From the NCBI RefSeq assembly GCF_001613425.1, contig NZ_BDCI01000020.1, forward strand, positions 1 through 64,000: DNA of 64,000 bases, given 5' to 3'. Below, piece after piece: positions 7,832-17,144 of the stretch (its first letter is position 1; each line of letters opens with the position of its first letter). The notes beneath the pieces are model-generated. The model did no database searches, was not told where the DNA came from, and saw only the letters and a program-made list of their open reading frames with translations. The stretch comes from Nocardia vulneris (GTDB taxonomy: Bacteria; Actinomycetota; Actinomycetes; Mycobacteriales; Mycobacteriaceae). Both the position numbers and the translations under genes were made by a program.

Positions 7832-9487
7832 ATGGACGACAGTTCTCTGATCTGGGACGACGGTGCGCTGGTCACCATCGACCAGCGTGGACTGCCGCAC
7901 GAAGTCCGGGAGCTGCGCTTGCGCACCGTCGACGAGGTGATCGACGCGATCCGGGTGCTGGCGATCCGCGGGGCCCCGGCCATCGGCATCGCGGGCGCGT
8001 TCGGCGTGGTCCTCGCCACCGCCGCGCACACCGTCGACGGTGTGATCGACACCGCCGCCGTGCACGCCGACGCCGACCGCATCGCGGCCGCACGACCGAC
8101 CGCGGTGAACCTCGCGTGGGCGGTGCGGCGGGTGCGCGCCGAGGTCGAGCGGGGCGCGGACGCCGTGCTGGCCGCGACCCTCGACCTGCTCGCCGAGGAC
8201 GGCCGGGTCAACCGGGCGGCGGCGACGCACGCCGCGGATCTGGTGCAGCGACTCTGCGCGGACCGGCCGCTGCGCCTGCTCACCCACTGCAACACCGGCC
8301 GTCTCGCGACCAGCGCGTTCGGCACGGCGATCGGCGCGCTGCGGGTGCTGGCCGAGCGCGGCGCGGTAGCGAATGTCCTGGTCGACGAGACCCGCCCGCT
8401 GTTGCAGGGCGCCCGGCTCACCGCGTGGGAGCTGGCCGAAGCGGGCATCCCGCACCAGCTCACCATCGACGCCGCGGCGGCCTGGGCGATGGCGACCGGG
8501 CAGGTCGACTGTGTGCTCGTCGGGGCCGACCGTGTCACCGCCAACGGCGATGTGGCGAACAAGATCGGCACGTACCCGCTCGCACTGGCCGCGCGCCACC
8601 ACGGCATTCCGTTCATCGTGGTCGCACCGGAATCGACCAGGGATCCGCACATGGGCACCGGCCGCGACATCGTGGTGGAGGAACGCCCGGCCGCCGAGGT
8701 CACCGGATTCGGCGGTGTGGCAACGGCTCCCGCCGGCACCGCGGTGTTCAATCCGGCCTTCGACGTGACGCCGGGCGACCTGGTGACGGCCGTGGTGACC
8801 GAACTCGGCGTGGTGCACCGCAACACGGACCTGCAACCCTTGCCCGGCAACGAGATCGCCGGGATCGCACGCGGGCTCTATCAGCGGGGCTGGATGCCGG
8901 GGACCGCGGGCAACATCTCGGTGCGCACCGGCGATACCGCGGTGATCACCGGCAGCGGGTTGTCCAAAGGTGAACTCACCGAACGCGATATGGTCACCGT
9001 CCGGGTCGCCGATTCGGCGCCGATCACCGACCACGGCCGGAAACCGTCCGCGGAGACCACGATTCACACGGCGGTCTACCGCGCCACGGCAGCCCAGGCG
9101 GTTGTGCACATCCACCCGCCCTACGCCACCGCACTGGCAACCCGCCCCGGCGCGCTCGACGCGGTGACCACGGTGCGGATCACGGACTACGAACTCATCA
9201 AGGGGCTCGGCGGCACCGATCCCGCGGCCATCGATATTCCGGTGTACCCCAACTGGACCGACGTGCCGCGCATCGGCGCCGACATCGAGCGCCACCTCAC
9301 CGACCATCCCGGCGCGCCCCCGATCCTGTTCATCGCGGGTCACGGGATCACCGCGTGGGGGGACAATCTTTCCCAGGCGCGCGATCGCGCCGAATGCCTG
9401 GAAGCCCTGTGCGAGCTGATCTCCCGGACCGGCCGGACACCGGCGTTCGGCGAGCGCGCGGACCCACTCGAGATTGGACTGACATGA
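7832..9487 (+). CDS. MtnA-MtnB fusion: methylthioribose-1-phosphate isomerase / methylthioribulose-1-phosphate dehydratase
   Basis: Two consecutive methionine-salvage enzymes share one 551-residue chain. Residues about 1-335 are MtnA: IRGAPAIGIAGA, LTHCNTG with the catalytic Cys, VDETRPLLQGARLTAWEL, and VGADRVTANGDVANKIGTYP with the catalytic Asp. Residues about 345-551 are MtnB, a class II aldolase-like zinc enzyme: AGNISVRTG, ITGSGLSKG, KPSAETTIH, the HIHPP zinc motif and GHGITAWG. Together they convert methylthioribose-1-phosphate to diketo-methylthiopentyl-1-phosphate. ATG 7832 is used; a TTG directly before it is in frame. The stop overlaps mtnD by 4 bases, so the operon is translationally coupled. 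Confidence 0.93.
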   Translation: MDDSSLIWDDGALVTIDQRGLPHEVRELRLRTVDEVIDAIRVLAIRGAPAIGIAGAFGVVLATAAHTVDGVIDTAAVHADADRIAAARPTAVNLAWAVRRVRAEVERGADAVLAATLDLLAEDGRVNRAAATHAADLVQRLCADRPLRLLTHCNTGRLATSAFGTAIGALRVLAERGAVANVLVDETRPLLQGARLTAWELAEAGIPHQLTIDAAAAWAMATGQVDCVLVGADRVTANGDVANKIGTYPLALAARHHGIPFIVVAPESTRDPHMGTGRDIVVEERPAAEVTGFGGVATAPAGTAVFNPAFDVTPGDLVTAVVTELGVVHRNTDLQPLPGNEIAGIARGLYQRGWMPGTAGNISVRTGDTAVITGSGLSKGELTERDMVTVRVADSAPITDHGRKPSAETTIHTAVYRATAAQAVVHIHPPYATALATRPGALDAVTTVRITDYELIKGLGGTDPAAIDIPVYPNWTDVPRIGADIERHLTDHPGAPPILFIAGHGITAWGDNLSQARDRAECLEALCELISRTGRTPAFGERADPLEIGLT

Positions 9488-10059
9488 CCCTGCTCCAGGT
9501 GATGGCCGCCGACAACGCGGCCGACGTGCGGGTGCGAACCACCGACGACGAGCTGATCGGCACCGAATTGGCCGCGCACGGCATTACTTTCGGCCGCTGG
9601 CCGGTGCTGCCCGACGCCGCGGCGGTGTCCTCGGACGACCTGCTCGCGCACTACACCGACAACGTCGCCGAACTGAACGAGTCCGGGCGGTACCAGCACA
9701 TCGACATCGCCCGCATCCACCCCGACGACAGCGATCCGGAGTGGCCGCAGATCGCCAAGGGTGCGCGGGAGAAGTTCCTGAACGAGCACCGCCACGCCGA
9801 GGACGAAGTCCGCTATTTCGCGGCCGGGCGCGGCTGCTTCTATCTGCACCTCGGGCACGAGGTGCTGGCCGTGGTCTGCGAGGGCGGCGATCTGCTCTCG
9901 GTGCCCGCGGGCACCCTGCACTGGTTCGACATGGGCACCCGGCCCGATTTCATCGCCATCCGGTTCTTCGAGGAGGCCGACGGCTGGGTCGGTGACTTCA
10001 CCGGTGACCGGATCAGCGAAGGGTTCCCGACCCTCGACGAGCTGCTCGCCAAGTCATGA
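9484..10059 (+). CDS. mtnD: acireductone dioxygenase
   Basis: This 191-residue cupin oxidises the acireductone of the methionine salvage pathway to the ketoacid precursor of methionine (iron form) or takes an off-pathway route (nickel form). The metal site is visible as EHRHAEDEVRYF (two His and Glu) with the fourth ligand in GTLHWFDMG. ATG 9484 overlaps the mtnA-mtnB stop in an ATGA, and the 3' end overlaps mtnC in the same way. The gene order is isomerase/dehydratase, dioxygenase, enolase-phosphatase. No kinase, phosphorylase or transaminase gene of the pathway is in the window. Confidence 0.95.
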   Translation: MTLLQVMAADNAADVRVRTTDDELIGTELAAHGITFGRWPVLPDAAAVSSDDLLAHYTDNVAELNESGRYQHIDIARIHPDDSDPEWPQIAKGAREKFLNEHRHAEDEVRYFAAGRGCFYLHLGHEVLAVVCEGGDLLSVPAGTLHWFDMGTRPDFIAIRFFEEADGWVGDFTGDRISEGFPTLDELLAKS

Positions 10060-10745
10060 TCACGACGATCGTCGTCGATATCGAAGGAACCACCAGCCCG
10101 ACCAGCTCGGTGCGCGAAGACCTCTACGGCTACACCCGCGCCCGGCTGCCGGGCTGGCTCGCCGAAAACCGCGAGGGCGCAGCGGCGTCCATCATCGACG
10201 GCACCCGGAAGCTGGCCGATCGCCCGGCGGCCGACAACGACGAGATCGCGGCCGTGCTGCGCGGCTGGCTCGACTCCGACGTCAAGGCCGAACCGCTCAA
10301 AGCGGCCCAGGGACTGATCTGCGCGGAGGGTTTCCGCGCGGGCGAGCTACACGGTGAGTTCTTCGCCGACGTGCCACCCGCCCTTCGGGCCTGGCACGCG
10401 GCCGAGCTGACGCTGTACGTGTACTCGTCCGGATCCGTTCGCAACCAACAGGATTGGTTCGCCTTCGCGCGCGGCGGCGAGCTGACGTCGTTGATCAGCG
10501 GCTTCTTCGATCTGACCACGGCGGGCGGCAAGCGCGAGGCCGCCTCCTACGAAAAGATCGCGAGCACTATCGGCGTGCCCGCGGAGCGCATCCTGTTCTT
10601 GTCCGACCACCCCGACGAACTGGACGCGGCCGTCGCGGCGGGGTGGCAGGTGGTCGGCCTGGCACGGCCCGGGGAACCGAACCCGCCGCGACCGCCGCAC
10701 CGGTGGGTGGACACCTTCGCCGATATCGAGACTCGCGCCGAATAG
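10056..10745 (+). CDS. mtnC: acireductone synthase (enolase-phosphatase E1)
   Basis: This 229-residue HAD-family enzyme performs enolisation and dephosphorylation between MtnB and MtnD. Motif I is DIEGTTSP near residue 9, motif II is VYSSGSV near residue 128, and the C-terminal acidic motif is LSDHPDELDAA. The length matches bacterial MtnC proteins. ATG 10056 overlaps the mtnD stop by 4 bases, making it the last gene of the operon; a 414-base gap with narG follows. Confidence 0.95.
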   Translation: MITTIVVDIEGTTSPTSSVREDLYGYTRARLPGWLAENREGAAASIIDGTRKLADRPAADNDEIAAVLRGWLDSDVKAEPLKAAQGLICAEGFRAGELHGEFFADVPPALRAWHAAELTLYVYSSGSVRNQQDWFAFARGGELTSLISGFFDLTTAGGKREAASYEKIASTIGVPAERILFLSDHPDELDAAVAAGWQVVGLARPGEPNPPRPPHRWVDTFADIETRAE

Positions 10746-11159
10746 ATTGCCCATCGATTGCGCTCATTACGGCAATTTTCGGGCGCAAACAAAGAGCGAA
10801 TAATTCACGAGTAACGCAATCAGTTCATACCAGATGAAACTACACATATCGGACTTTGCGACATCCTTTGCGACGGTATCGACACGCCCGCGAATGTGAC
10901 GCGCCCAAAAACACAGCATTTCCACAGCATTGACAAAAGCTGGCGGATGATCTCGGGCAGCAGGCTTCACTTTCGGTGAACCCGCAGGTAGTTTGCGTCT
11001 TCCTGCGGGTTTCCGCACCCGTGGCGACCATGCCGATCAGCACCTCCACGCTCCGCGCGCAGCCGACGGGACGGAGTCGGAGAATGTTTCTTGGCAGCAC
11101 GCCGAAAACATCTTTAGAGTGAGTAACGGCTACCGAATTCACTGCCGCTTGGAGGCGTA
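10746..11159. other. 414-base intergenic leader region upstream of narG
   Basis: This gap between mtnC and narG is clearly richer in A and T than its surroundings. No convincing gene was found; the open frames on the minus strand look accidental (cysteine- and arginine-rich, no family resemblance). It holds one strong hairpin at 10979-11011, described separately. A GGAGG at 11151-11155 serves narG. I looked for GlnR-type, CRP-type and NarL-type boxes and saw no clean match. The low GC and length suggest a complex, oxygen- or nitrate-responsive promoter, but this is inference. Confidence 0.5.
10979..11011 (+). terminator. hairpin between mtnC and narG (terminator or attenuator)
   Basis: AACCCGCAGG (10979-10988) pairs perfectly with CCTGCGGGTT (11002-11011) around a 13-base loop, followed by TCC. 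It lies 234 bases after mtnC and 149 bases before narG. It may end read-through from the mtn operon or act as an attenuator within the narG leader. Confidence 0.5.
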
Positions 11160-14100
11160 GTGGTTGACTCGCGATCCGACGACGTCGGGGATCTGCTTTT
11201 ACAGTTCGGCAAGTATTTTCAGCGCGGCGAAATCTCCGCCGATCAGCGCACCCTGCACAGGCGGGGCGGGCGCGAAGCCGACAAGTTCTATCGGGAGCGG
11301 TGGTCGCACGACAAGGTGGTGCGCTCGACCCACGGGGTGAACTGCACCGGGTCCTGCTCGTGGAAGATCTACGTCAAGGACGGCGTGATCACCTGGGAGG
11401 CACAGCAAACCGACTATCCCTCGGTCGGCGCGGACAAGCCGGAGTACGAGCCGCGCGGGTGCCCGCGCGGTGCCTCGTTCTCCTGGTACACGTATTCGCC
11501 TGCGCGAGTGCGCTATCCGTACGTCCGCGGGACGCTGCTCGAGCTGTACCGCGATGCGAAGGCCCGGCTGCGCGATCCGGTGCTGGCCTGGGCCGAGCTC
11601 GTCGAGGACCCGGTCAAGGCGAAGCGCTACAAGGCCGCGCGCGGCAAGGGCGGCTTCGTACGCGCCGAGTGGCGCGAGGCCACCGAGATGGCTGCCGCCG
11701 CGCATGTCTACACGATCAAGCGATACGGCCCGGATCGGGTGGCGGGTTTCTCGCCGATTCCGGCGATGTCGATGGTCAGCCAAGCGGTTGGGGCGCGGTT
11801 CATTTCGTTGCTGGGTGGGTCGATGCTGTCGTTCTATGACTGGTATGCGGATCTGCCGGTGGCGTCGCCGCAGGTGTTCGGTGATCAGACCGATGTGCCG
11901 GAGTCGGCGGATTGGTTCGATGCCGGGTATCTGATCATGTGGGGTTCGAATGTGCCGGTGACGCGGACGCCGGATGCGCACTATATGACCGAGGCGCGGT
12001 ATCGGGGGCAGAAGGTCGTGGTGGTGTCGCCCGACTATGCCGACAATACGAAGTTCGCCGACGAGTGGGTGGCGGCGCGGCCGGGAACCGATGCGGCGCT
12101 TGCCATGTCGATGGGCCACGTGGTGCTGCGCGAGTTCTTCGTCGAACGGTCGACACCCCGGTTCCTCGACTACGTCAAGCGCTACACCGATCTGCCGTTC
12201 CTGGTCGAACTGGACGAACGCGACGGGCACGTCGTGCCGGGCAAGTTCCTGACCGCCGCCGATCTGGGCGATAGCGGCGAAGGAGCCGAGTTCAAGACGG
12301 TGCTCCTGGACGCCGGGGTGAACCCCGTCGTACCCAACGGCGCATTGGGGTATCGCTTCGGTGCTGCCGGAGCCGGACGCTGGAACCTGGACCTCGGCGA
12401 CGTCGATCCGCTGTTGACGCTCTATCACCACGGTGATGAGCATGCAACTGTCCGTCTTCCCCGCTTCGACAGCGACGTGCCCGGTGTGCTGACTCGCGGT
12501 GTGCCGACGAGAACCGTTGCGGGAAAACGGGTTACCACTGTCTTCGATCTGCTGCTGGCTCAGTACGGCGTCCAGCGCGAGGGACTGCCCGGAAGCTGGC
12601 CGACTAGTTACGACGATGCGACCGAGCCGTATACGCCTGCTTGGCAGGAGGCCATCACCGGCGTACCCGCCAAGCAAGCGGCACGGATCGCGCGCGAGTT
12701 CGCTGACAACGCAATGCGTTCGGGCGGCCGGTCGATGATTCTGATGGGTGCGGGCACCAATCACTGGTTCCACTCCGATCAGATCTATCGCGCGTTCTTC
12801 ACGCTGACGCTGCTCACCGGCTGCCAGGGGGTGAACGGTGGCGGCTGGGCGCACTACGTGGGGCAGGAGAAGTGCAGGCCGCTGACCGGTTGGTCCACAC
12901 TGGCTTTCGGGCTGGACTGGCAGCGGTCACCGCGCCAGATGCAGGGCACCGTCTTCTGGTACCTGACCAACGATCAGTGGCGCTACGATCCGTTCACGGC
13001 CGAGACCTTCGCCTCGCCATTGAGCACCGGGACGTTCGCCGGACGCACCGCCGCGGACAATATCGCGCTGGCGAGCAGGCTGGGCTGGATGCCGAGTTAT
13101 CCGACGTTCGACCGCAATCCGCTGGATCTGGCGGACGAAGCCGAGCGCGCGGACGAGCCGGCGGCGGACTACGTGGTGGGCAAGCTGAAATCCGGCGACC
13201 TGCGTTTCGCGTGCGAAGATCCGGACGCCCCGGAGAATTTCCCGTGCTGCCTGACGGTGTGGCGGTCCAATCTGCTCGGCTCCTCGGGTAAAGGCAACGA
13301 GTACTTCAACAGACATCTGCTCGGTGCGGATTCGAATTTGCAGACCACCGATGTGACCGGTGTGCGGCCGCAGGAGTTGGTGTGGCGGGAGCGGGCGGCG
13401 ACGGGGAAGCTGGATCTGTTGCTGTCGTTGGACTTCCGGATGACGAGCACGACACTGTTCTCCGATATCGTGCTGCCCGCAGCTACTTGGTATGAGAAGC
13501 ACGATCTGTCCTCGACCGATATGCATCCGTTCGTGCACGCCTTCTCCCCGGCCATCGCGCCGCCCTGGGAAGCCAAGACCGACTTCGAGGCATTCCACCG
13601 CATCGCCCAGGAGGTTTCCCGCCTGGCGGAGCACCATCTCGGCGTGCGCAAGGACATCGTCGCCGTTCCGCTGCAACACGATTCGCCCGACGCGTTGGCG
13701 CAGGCCGGTGGGCGGGTGCTGGACTGGAAAGCCGGTGAGTGCGAGCCGATTCCGGGTCAGACGATGCCCAAACTGGTGCTGGTGGAACGGGACTACCCCA
13801 AGATCGCGGAGAAGATGGCCGCGCTGGGGCCGTTGGTCGAGACGCTGGGCCTGACCACCAAGGGAATCACCACCTACCCCGAAGCCGAAGTAGCGTATTT
13901 GGCCGGGGTGAACGGCGTGGCGAGTTCCGGTGTGGCCCAAGGCCGCCCGCGACTCGCCAAGGATATCCATGCCGCCGAGGCGATTCTGGCATTGTCCGGG
14001 ACCACGAACGGCAGACTCGCGGTCGAAGGTTTCGAGGCGTTGGAGCGTCGTACCGGTACTGAGTTGGTGGATTTGGCTGCCGAGCATGCGGGGAAGCGGA

Positions 14101-14843
14101 TTAGTTTTGCGGATACGCAGGCGCGTCCGGTGCCGGTGATCACGTCGCCGGAGTGGTCGGGGAGTGAGTCGGGTGGGCGGCGGTATTCGCCGTTCACGAT
14201 CAATGTGGAGCGGTTGAAGCCGTGGCATACGTTGTCGGGGCGTCAGCATTTCTATTTGGATCATGATTGGATGATCGAGCTGGGTGAGCAGTTGCCGGTG
14301 TTCAGGCCGCCGTTGGATATGACGGGGTTGTTCAGTGAGCCCGAGGTCGGTGCGGTGGGGGTGAATGGTGTGACGGTGCGGTATTTGACGCCGCATTCGA
14401 AGTGGTCGATCCATTCGGCGTATCAGGACAATTTGCATATGTTGACGTTGTCGCGGGGTGGGCCCTCGATCTGGATGTCGGAGCGGGACGCGGCGAAGAT
14501 CGGTGTGGCCGATAATGATTGGATCGAGGCGGTCAATCGTAACGGGGTGGTGGTGGCGCGGGCGATCGTGTCGCATCGGATGCCCGAGGGCACGGTGTTC
14601 ATGTATCACGCGCAGGACCGGGCGGTGGGTGTGCCCCGGATCGAGGATCGTGGCGAGGTCGATGATGCGCGGGGTAAGCGGGGTGGGATCCATAACGCGT
14701 TGACCCGGATCATGATCAAGCCGTCGCATTTGATCGGCGGGTATGCCCAGCAGTCGTTCGCGTTGAACTATCACGGCCCGACCGGTAATCAGCGTGACGA
14801 GGTCACCACGATCCGGCGCCGTAGCCAGGAAGTGGAGTACTGA
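11160..14843 (+). CDS. narG: respiratory nitrate reductase, alpha subunit
   Basis: The 1227-residue molybdopterin subunit reduces nitrate to nitrite on the cytoplasmic face of the membrane. The N-terminal HGVNCTGSCSW with PRGCPRG supplies the His and three Cys of the FS0 iron-sulfur cluster, and DLPVASPQVFGDQTDVPESADW covers the Mo-ligand Asp region. Length matches NarG (about 1230-1250). The start is GTG 11160, with GGAGG 4 bases upstream. narH begins one base after the stop. Codon choice is patchy: stretches near 11,750-12,050 and 14,020-14,760 favour G/T endings, while the middle favours C. Confidence 0.97.
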   Translation: MVDSRSDDVGDLLLQFGKYFQRGEISADQRTLHRRGGREADKFYRERWSHDKVVRSTHGVNCTGSCSWKIYVKDGVITWEAQQTDYPSVGADKPEYEPRGCPRGASFSWYTYSPARVRYPYVRGTLLELYRDAKARLRDPVLAWAELVEDPVKAKRYKAARGKGGFVRAEWREATEMAAAAHVYTIKRYGPDRVAGFSPIPAMSMVSQAVGARFISLLGGSMLSFYDWYADLPVASPQVFGDQTDVPESADWFDAGYLIMWGSNVPVTRTPDAHYMTEARYRGQKVVVVSPDYADNTKFADEWVAARPGTDAALAMSMGHVVLREFFVERSTPRFLDYVKRYTDLPFLVELDERDGHVVPGKFLTAADLGDSGEGAEFKTVLLDAGVNPVVPNGALGYRFGAAGAGRWNLDLGDVDPLLTLYHHGDEHATVRLPRFDSDVPGVLTRGVPTRTVAGKRVTTVFDLLLAQYGVQREGLPGSWPTSYDDATEPYTPAWQEAITGVPAKQAARIAREFADNAMRSGGRSMILMGAGTNHWFHSDQIYRAFFTLTLLTGCQGVNGGGWAHYVGQEKCRPLTGWSTLAFGLDWQRSPRQMQGTVFWYLTNDQWRYDPFTAETFASPLSTGTFAGRTAADNIALASRLGWMPSYPTFDRNPLDLADEAERADEPAADYVVGKLKSGDLRFACEDPDAPENFPCCLTVWRSNLLGSSGKGNEYFNRHLLGADSNLQTTDVTGVRPQELVWRERAATGKLDLLLSLDFRMTSTTLFSDIVLPAATWYEKHDLSSTDMHPFVHAFSPAIAPPWEAKTDFEAFHRIAQEVSRLAEHHLGVRKDIVAVPLQHDSPDALAQAGGRVLDWKAGECEPIPGQTMPKLVLVERDYPKIAEKMAALGPLVETLGLTTKGITTYPEAEVAYLAGVNGVASSGVAQGRPRLAKDIHAAEAILALSGTTNGRLAVEGFEALERRTGTELVDLAAEHAGKRISFADTQARPVPVITSPEWSGSESGGRRYSPFTINVERLKPWHTLSGRQHFYLDHDWMIELGEQLPVFRPPLDMTGLFSEPEVGAVGVNGVTVRYLTPHSKWSIHSAYQDNLHMLTLSRGGPSIWMSERDAAKIGVADNDWIEAVNRNGVVVARAIVSHRMPEGTVFMYHAQDRAVGVPRIEDRGEVDDARGKRGGIHNALTRIMIKPSHLIGGYAQQSFALNYHGPTGNQRDEVTTIRRRSQEVEY

Positions 14844-14844
14844 T

Positions 14845-16467
14845 ATGCGTGTCATGGCACAGCTGGCGATGGTGATGAACCTGGACAAATGTATCGGCTG
14901 CCACACCTGTTCGGTGACGTGTAAACAGGCGTGGACCAATCGTGGTGGCACCGAATACATGTGGTTCAACAACGTCGAAACCCGGCCCGGGCAAGGCTAT
15001 CCCCGCCAATTCCAGAACCAGGACCGGTGGAAAGGCGGCTGGACACTGAACCGGCGCGGCAAACTCACGTTGCGGTCGGGGTCGCGGTTCACCCGCCTGC
15101 TCAACCTTTTCGCCAACCCCGACCTGCCCACCGTCGCCGACTATTACGAGCCGTGGAGCTATGACTACGACACTCTGCTCGCGGCCCCGGCGATGGACAC
15201 CACCCCGGTCGCGCGCCCGAAATCGTTGATCACCGGCGCCGATACGACGATCACGTGGGGCGCGAACTGGGACGACGACCTCGGCTCCGGACCCGAACAA
15301 GTCGGAAAAGACCCCCTGCTGGCACGATTGTCCGACCAGGTCAAACTCGAGTTCGAGCAAACCTTCATGTTCTACCTGCCCCGCATCTGTGAACACTGCC
15401 TCAACCCCTCGTGCGCGGCGTCGTGCCCGTCAGGGGCGATCTACAAACGCGCCGAAGACGGGATCGTGCTCGTCGATCAGGACAAATGCCGCGGCTGGCG
15501 GCAATGCGTCACCGGGTGCCCCTACAAGAAGATCTACTTCAACCACAAAACCGGCAAAGCCGAGAAATGCACCTTCTGCTACCCGCGGGTGGAAGTCGGG
15601 ATCCCGACCGTGTGCTCGGAAACCTGCGTCGGCCGGTTGCGCTACATCGGCGTCATGCTCTACGACGCCGACAAAGTCGGTGCCGCGGCCGCGGTCACCG
15701 ACCCCGAAGATCTCTACCCCGCCCAACTCGGGGTCTTCCTCAACCCTCACGACCCCCGCGTCATCACCGAAGCCGAACACGCCGGGATCTCCCCGGAATG
15801 GATCCAAGCCGCCCAGGACTCACCGGTCTACAAACTCATCGCCGACTACCAGATCGCGCTGCCCCTGCACCCGGAATACCGCACCATGCCCATGGTCTGG
15901 TACATCCCACCCCTCTCACCCGTGGTCGACGTCCTCACCCAAACCGGCCACGACGGGGAAAACCCGCACAACCTCTTCGGCGCCATCGACACCCTGCGCA
16001 TCCCCCTGCAATACCTCGCCGAACTGTTCACCGCCGGCCAGATCGGACCCGTGCGCGCCGCCCTCCAACGACTCGCCGGGATGCGTGCATTCATGCGCTC
16101 GATCAACCTCGGCGAAGAACCAGACCCGGCCATCGCCCCCTCGATCCGGCTCCAACCCGAAGAAATCGAAACCCTCTACCGGCTACTCGCCATCGCCAAA
16201 TACGAACACCGCTACGTCATCCCCTCCGGCGCCGGATCACAAGCCCACCAACTCGACGCACTCGCCACCGGATGCAGCCTCGACACCGACGGCGGACCCG
16301 GCATGACCGCACTCGACACCATGGTCGAAAAGTTCCACCTCACCGACACCAACAACGCTGCACCACAGGAGAAGTCGAAGCGGATCAACCTGCTCGACTG
16401 GGACGGATCGAGTACCTCCGGTCTGATGCCCACCGACGTCCACGTGCCGGACGGTGCGGCCCGATGA
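14845..16467 (+). CDS. narH: respiratory nitrate reductase, beta subunit
   Basis: The 540-residue iron-sulfur subunit carries electrons from NarI to NarG. Cysteine groups are visible as CIGCHTCSVTCKQAW (about 16-26), CEHCLNPSCAASCPSG (about 180-195), CRGWRQCVTGCPYKK (about 213-227) and CTFCYPRVEVG..CSETCVGR. The third group has the Trp that replaces one Cys, which is normal for NarH and yields one [3Fe-4S] centre. ATG 14845 begins one base after narG, with GGAG inside the narG end. From here codons switch to almost uniform C endings, unlike the end of narG. Confidence 0.97.
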   Translation: MRVMAQLAMVMNLDKCIGCHTCSVTCKQAWTNRGGTEYMWFNNVETRPGQGYPRQFQNQDRWKGGWTLNRRGKLTLRSGSRFTRLLNLFANPDLPTVADYYEPWSYDYDTLLAAPAMDTTPVARPKSLITGADTTITWGANWDDDLGSGPEQVGKDPLLARLSDQVKLEFEQTFMFYLPRICEHCLNPSCAASCPSGAIYKRAEDGIVLVDQDKCRGWRQCVTGCPYKKIYFNHKTGKAEKCTFCYPRVEVGIPTVCSETCVGRLRYIGVMLYDADKVGAAAAVTDPEDLYPAQLGVFLNPHDPRVITEAEHAGISPEWIQAAQDSPVYKLIADYQIALPLHPEYRTMPMVWYIPPLSPVVDVLTQTGHDGENPHNLFGAIDTLRIPLQYLAELFTAGQIGPVRAALQRLAGMRAFMRSINLGEEPDPAIAPSIRLQPEEIETLYRLLAIAKYEHRYVIPSGAGSQAHQLDALATGCSLDTDGGPGMTALDTMVEKFHLTDTNNAAPQEKSKRINLLDWDGSSTSGLMPTDVHVPDGAAR

Positions 16468-17144
16468 CCATCCTGAAACTGCGCCGCCGTCCCGAACCCG
16501 CCGTCGCGATGACCGAACGGGATCGGCACCTGGTGTGGCGGCTGGCCGCGTTGCTGCTGGACTATCCGAGCGACTCACTGCTGGCGATGAAGGATCGATT
16601 GGCTTGTGCCGCAGCAGAATTGCCGGGCGACATCGGAACCGGATTGACTCGGTTCCTCGGATACTTACGCGACACAACGCCATTGGCGCTCGCGGCCGCC
16701 TACGTCGAGACGTTCGACCTGCGCCGCCGCGCCAGTATGCACCTGACCTACTACGCCTACGGCGATACCCGCAAGCGCGGCATGGCGTTGTTGCGTTTCA
16801 AGCACGCCTACCGGCAGGCAGGCGCCGAACTCGCCGACACCGAGCTGCCCGACCACCTGCCGGTGGTCCTGGAATTCGCCGCGACGGTCGACCCGATCGG
16901 CGGCGAACGATTGCTCGGCGAGCATGTACCGGTGCTCGAGCTGCTCCGGCTCTCGTTGGCGGACAGCGGTTCTCCGTACGCCGACGTGCTCGCCGCCGTG
17001 CTGGCCACGCTGCCGCTGCCGACCACGGCGGACCGGCGGCGGATCGCGGAACTGGCCGCACAGGGTCCACCGGAGGAAGAGGTCGGGCTCGACCCCTTCG
17101 CGGCGGACCCGTCGATGTTCGCCGACTCGGAAGGACGCCGATGA
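16464..17144 (+). CDS. narJ: nitrate reductase assembly chaperone (delta subunit)
   Basis: The 226-residue chaperone binds apo-NarG and helps cofactor insertion and membrane attachment; it is not part of the final enzyme. The TorD-like all-helical pattern is clear: LAALLLDYPSDSL near residue 28, YVETFDLRRRASMHLTYYAYGDTRKRG as the conserved core (landmarks YVETFD, HLTYY, GDTRKRG), and LPDHLPVVLEF. It overlaps narH by an ATGA and narI in the same way, so the operon is translationally coupled. Confidence 0.95.
   Translation: MTILKLRRRPEPAVAMTERDRHLVWRLAALLLDYPSDSLLAMKDRLACAAAELPGDIGTGLTRFLGYLRDTTPLALAAAYVETFDLRRRASMHLTYYAYGDTRKRGMALLRFKHAYRQAGAELADTELPDHLPVVLEFAATVDPIGGERLLGEHVPVLELLRLSLADSGSPYADVLAAVLATLPLPTTADRRRIAELAAQGPPEEEVGLDPFAADPSMFADSEGRR

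Noticed and set aside
10805..10850. Possible GlnR box (GTAAC then GAAAC) upstream of narG
   Set aside because: The spacing is 20 bases instead of 6 or 17, so it does not fit the consensus.
10840..11142. 100-codon minus-strand frame in the narG leader
   Set aside because: Arg/Cys-rich composition, no ribosome site, no family resemblance, and it lies in a probable promoter region.
12927..14972. Long minus-strand frame inside narG
   Set aside because: Shadow of narG; sequence is Arg/His/Pro repeats without any domain.
15485..15530. Loss of a cluster cysteine in NarH (Trp in CRGWRQC)
   Set aside because: This Trp is normal in NarH and marks the [3Fe-4S] centre, so it is not a defect.
16700..16800. 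Possible frameshift in narJ, suggested by long alternative frames
   Set aside because: The narJ frame is uninterrupted with conserved motifs throughout; alternative frames are shadows.
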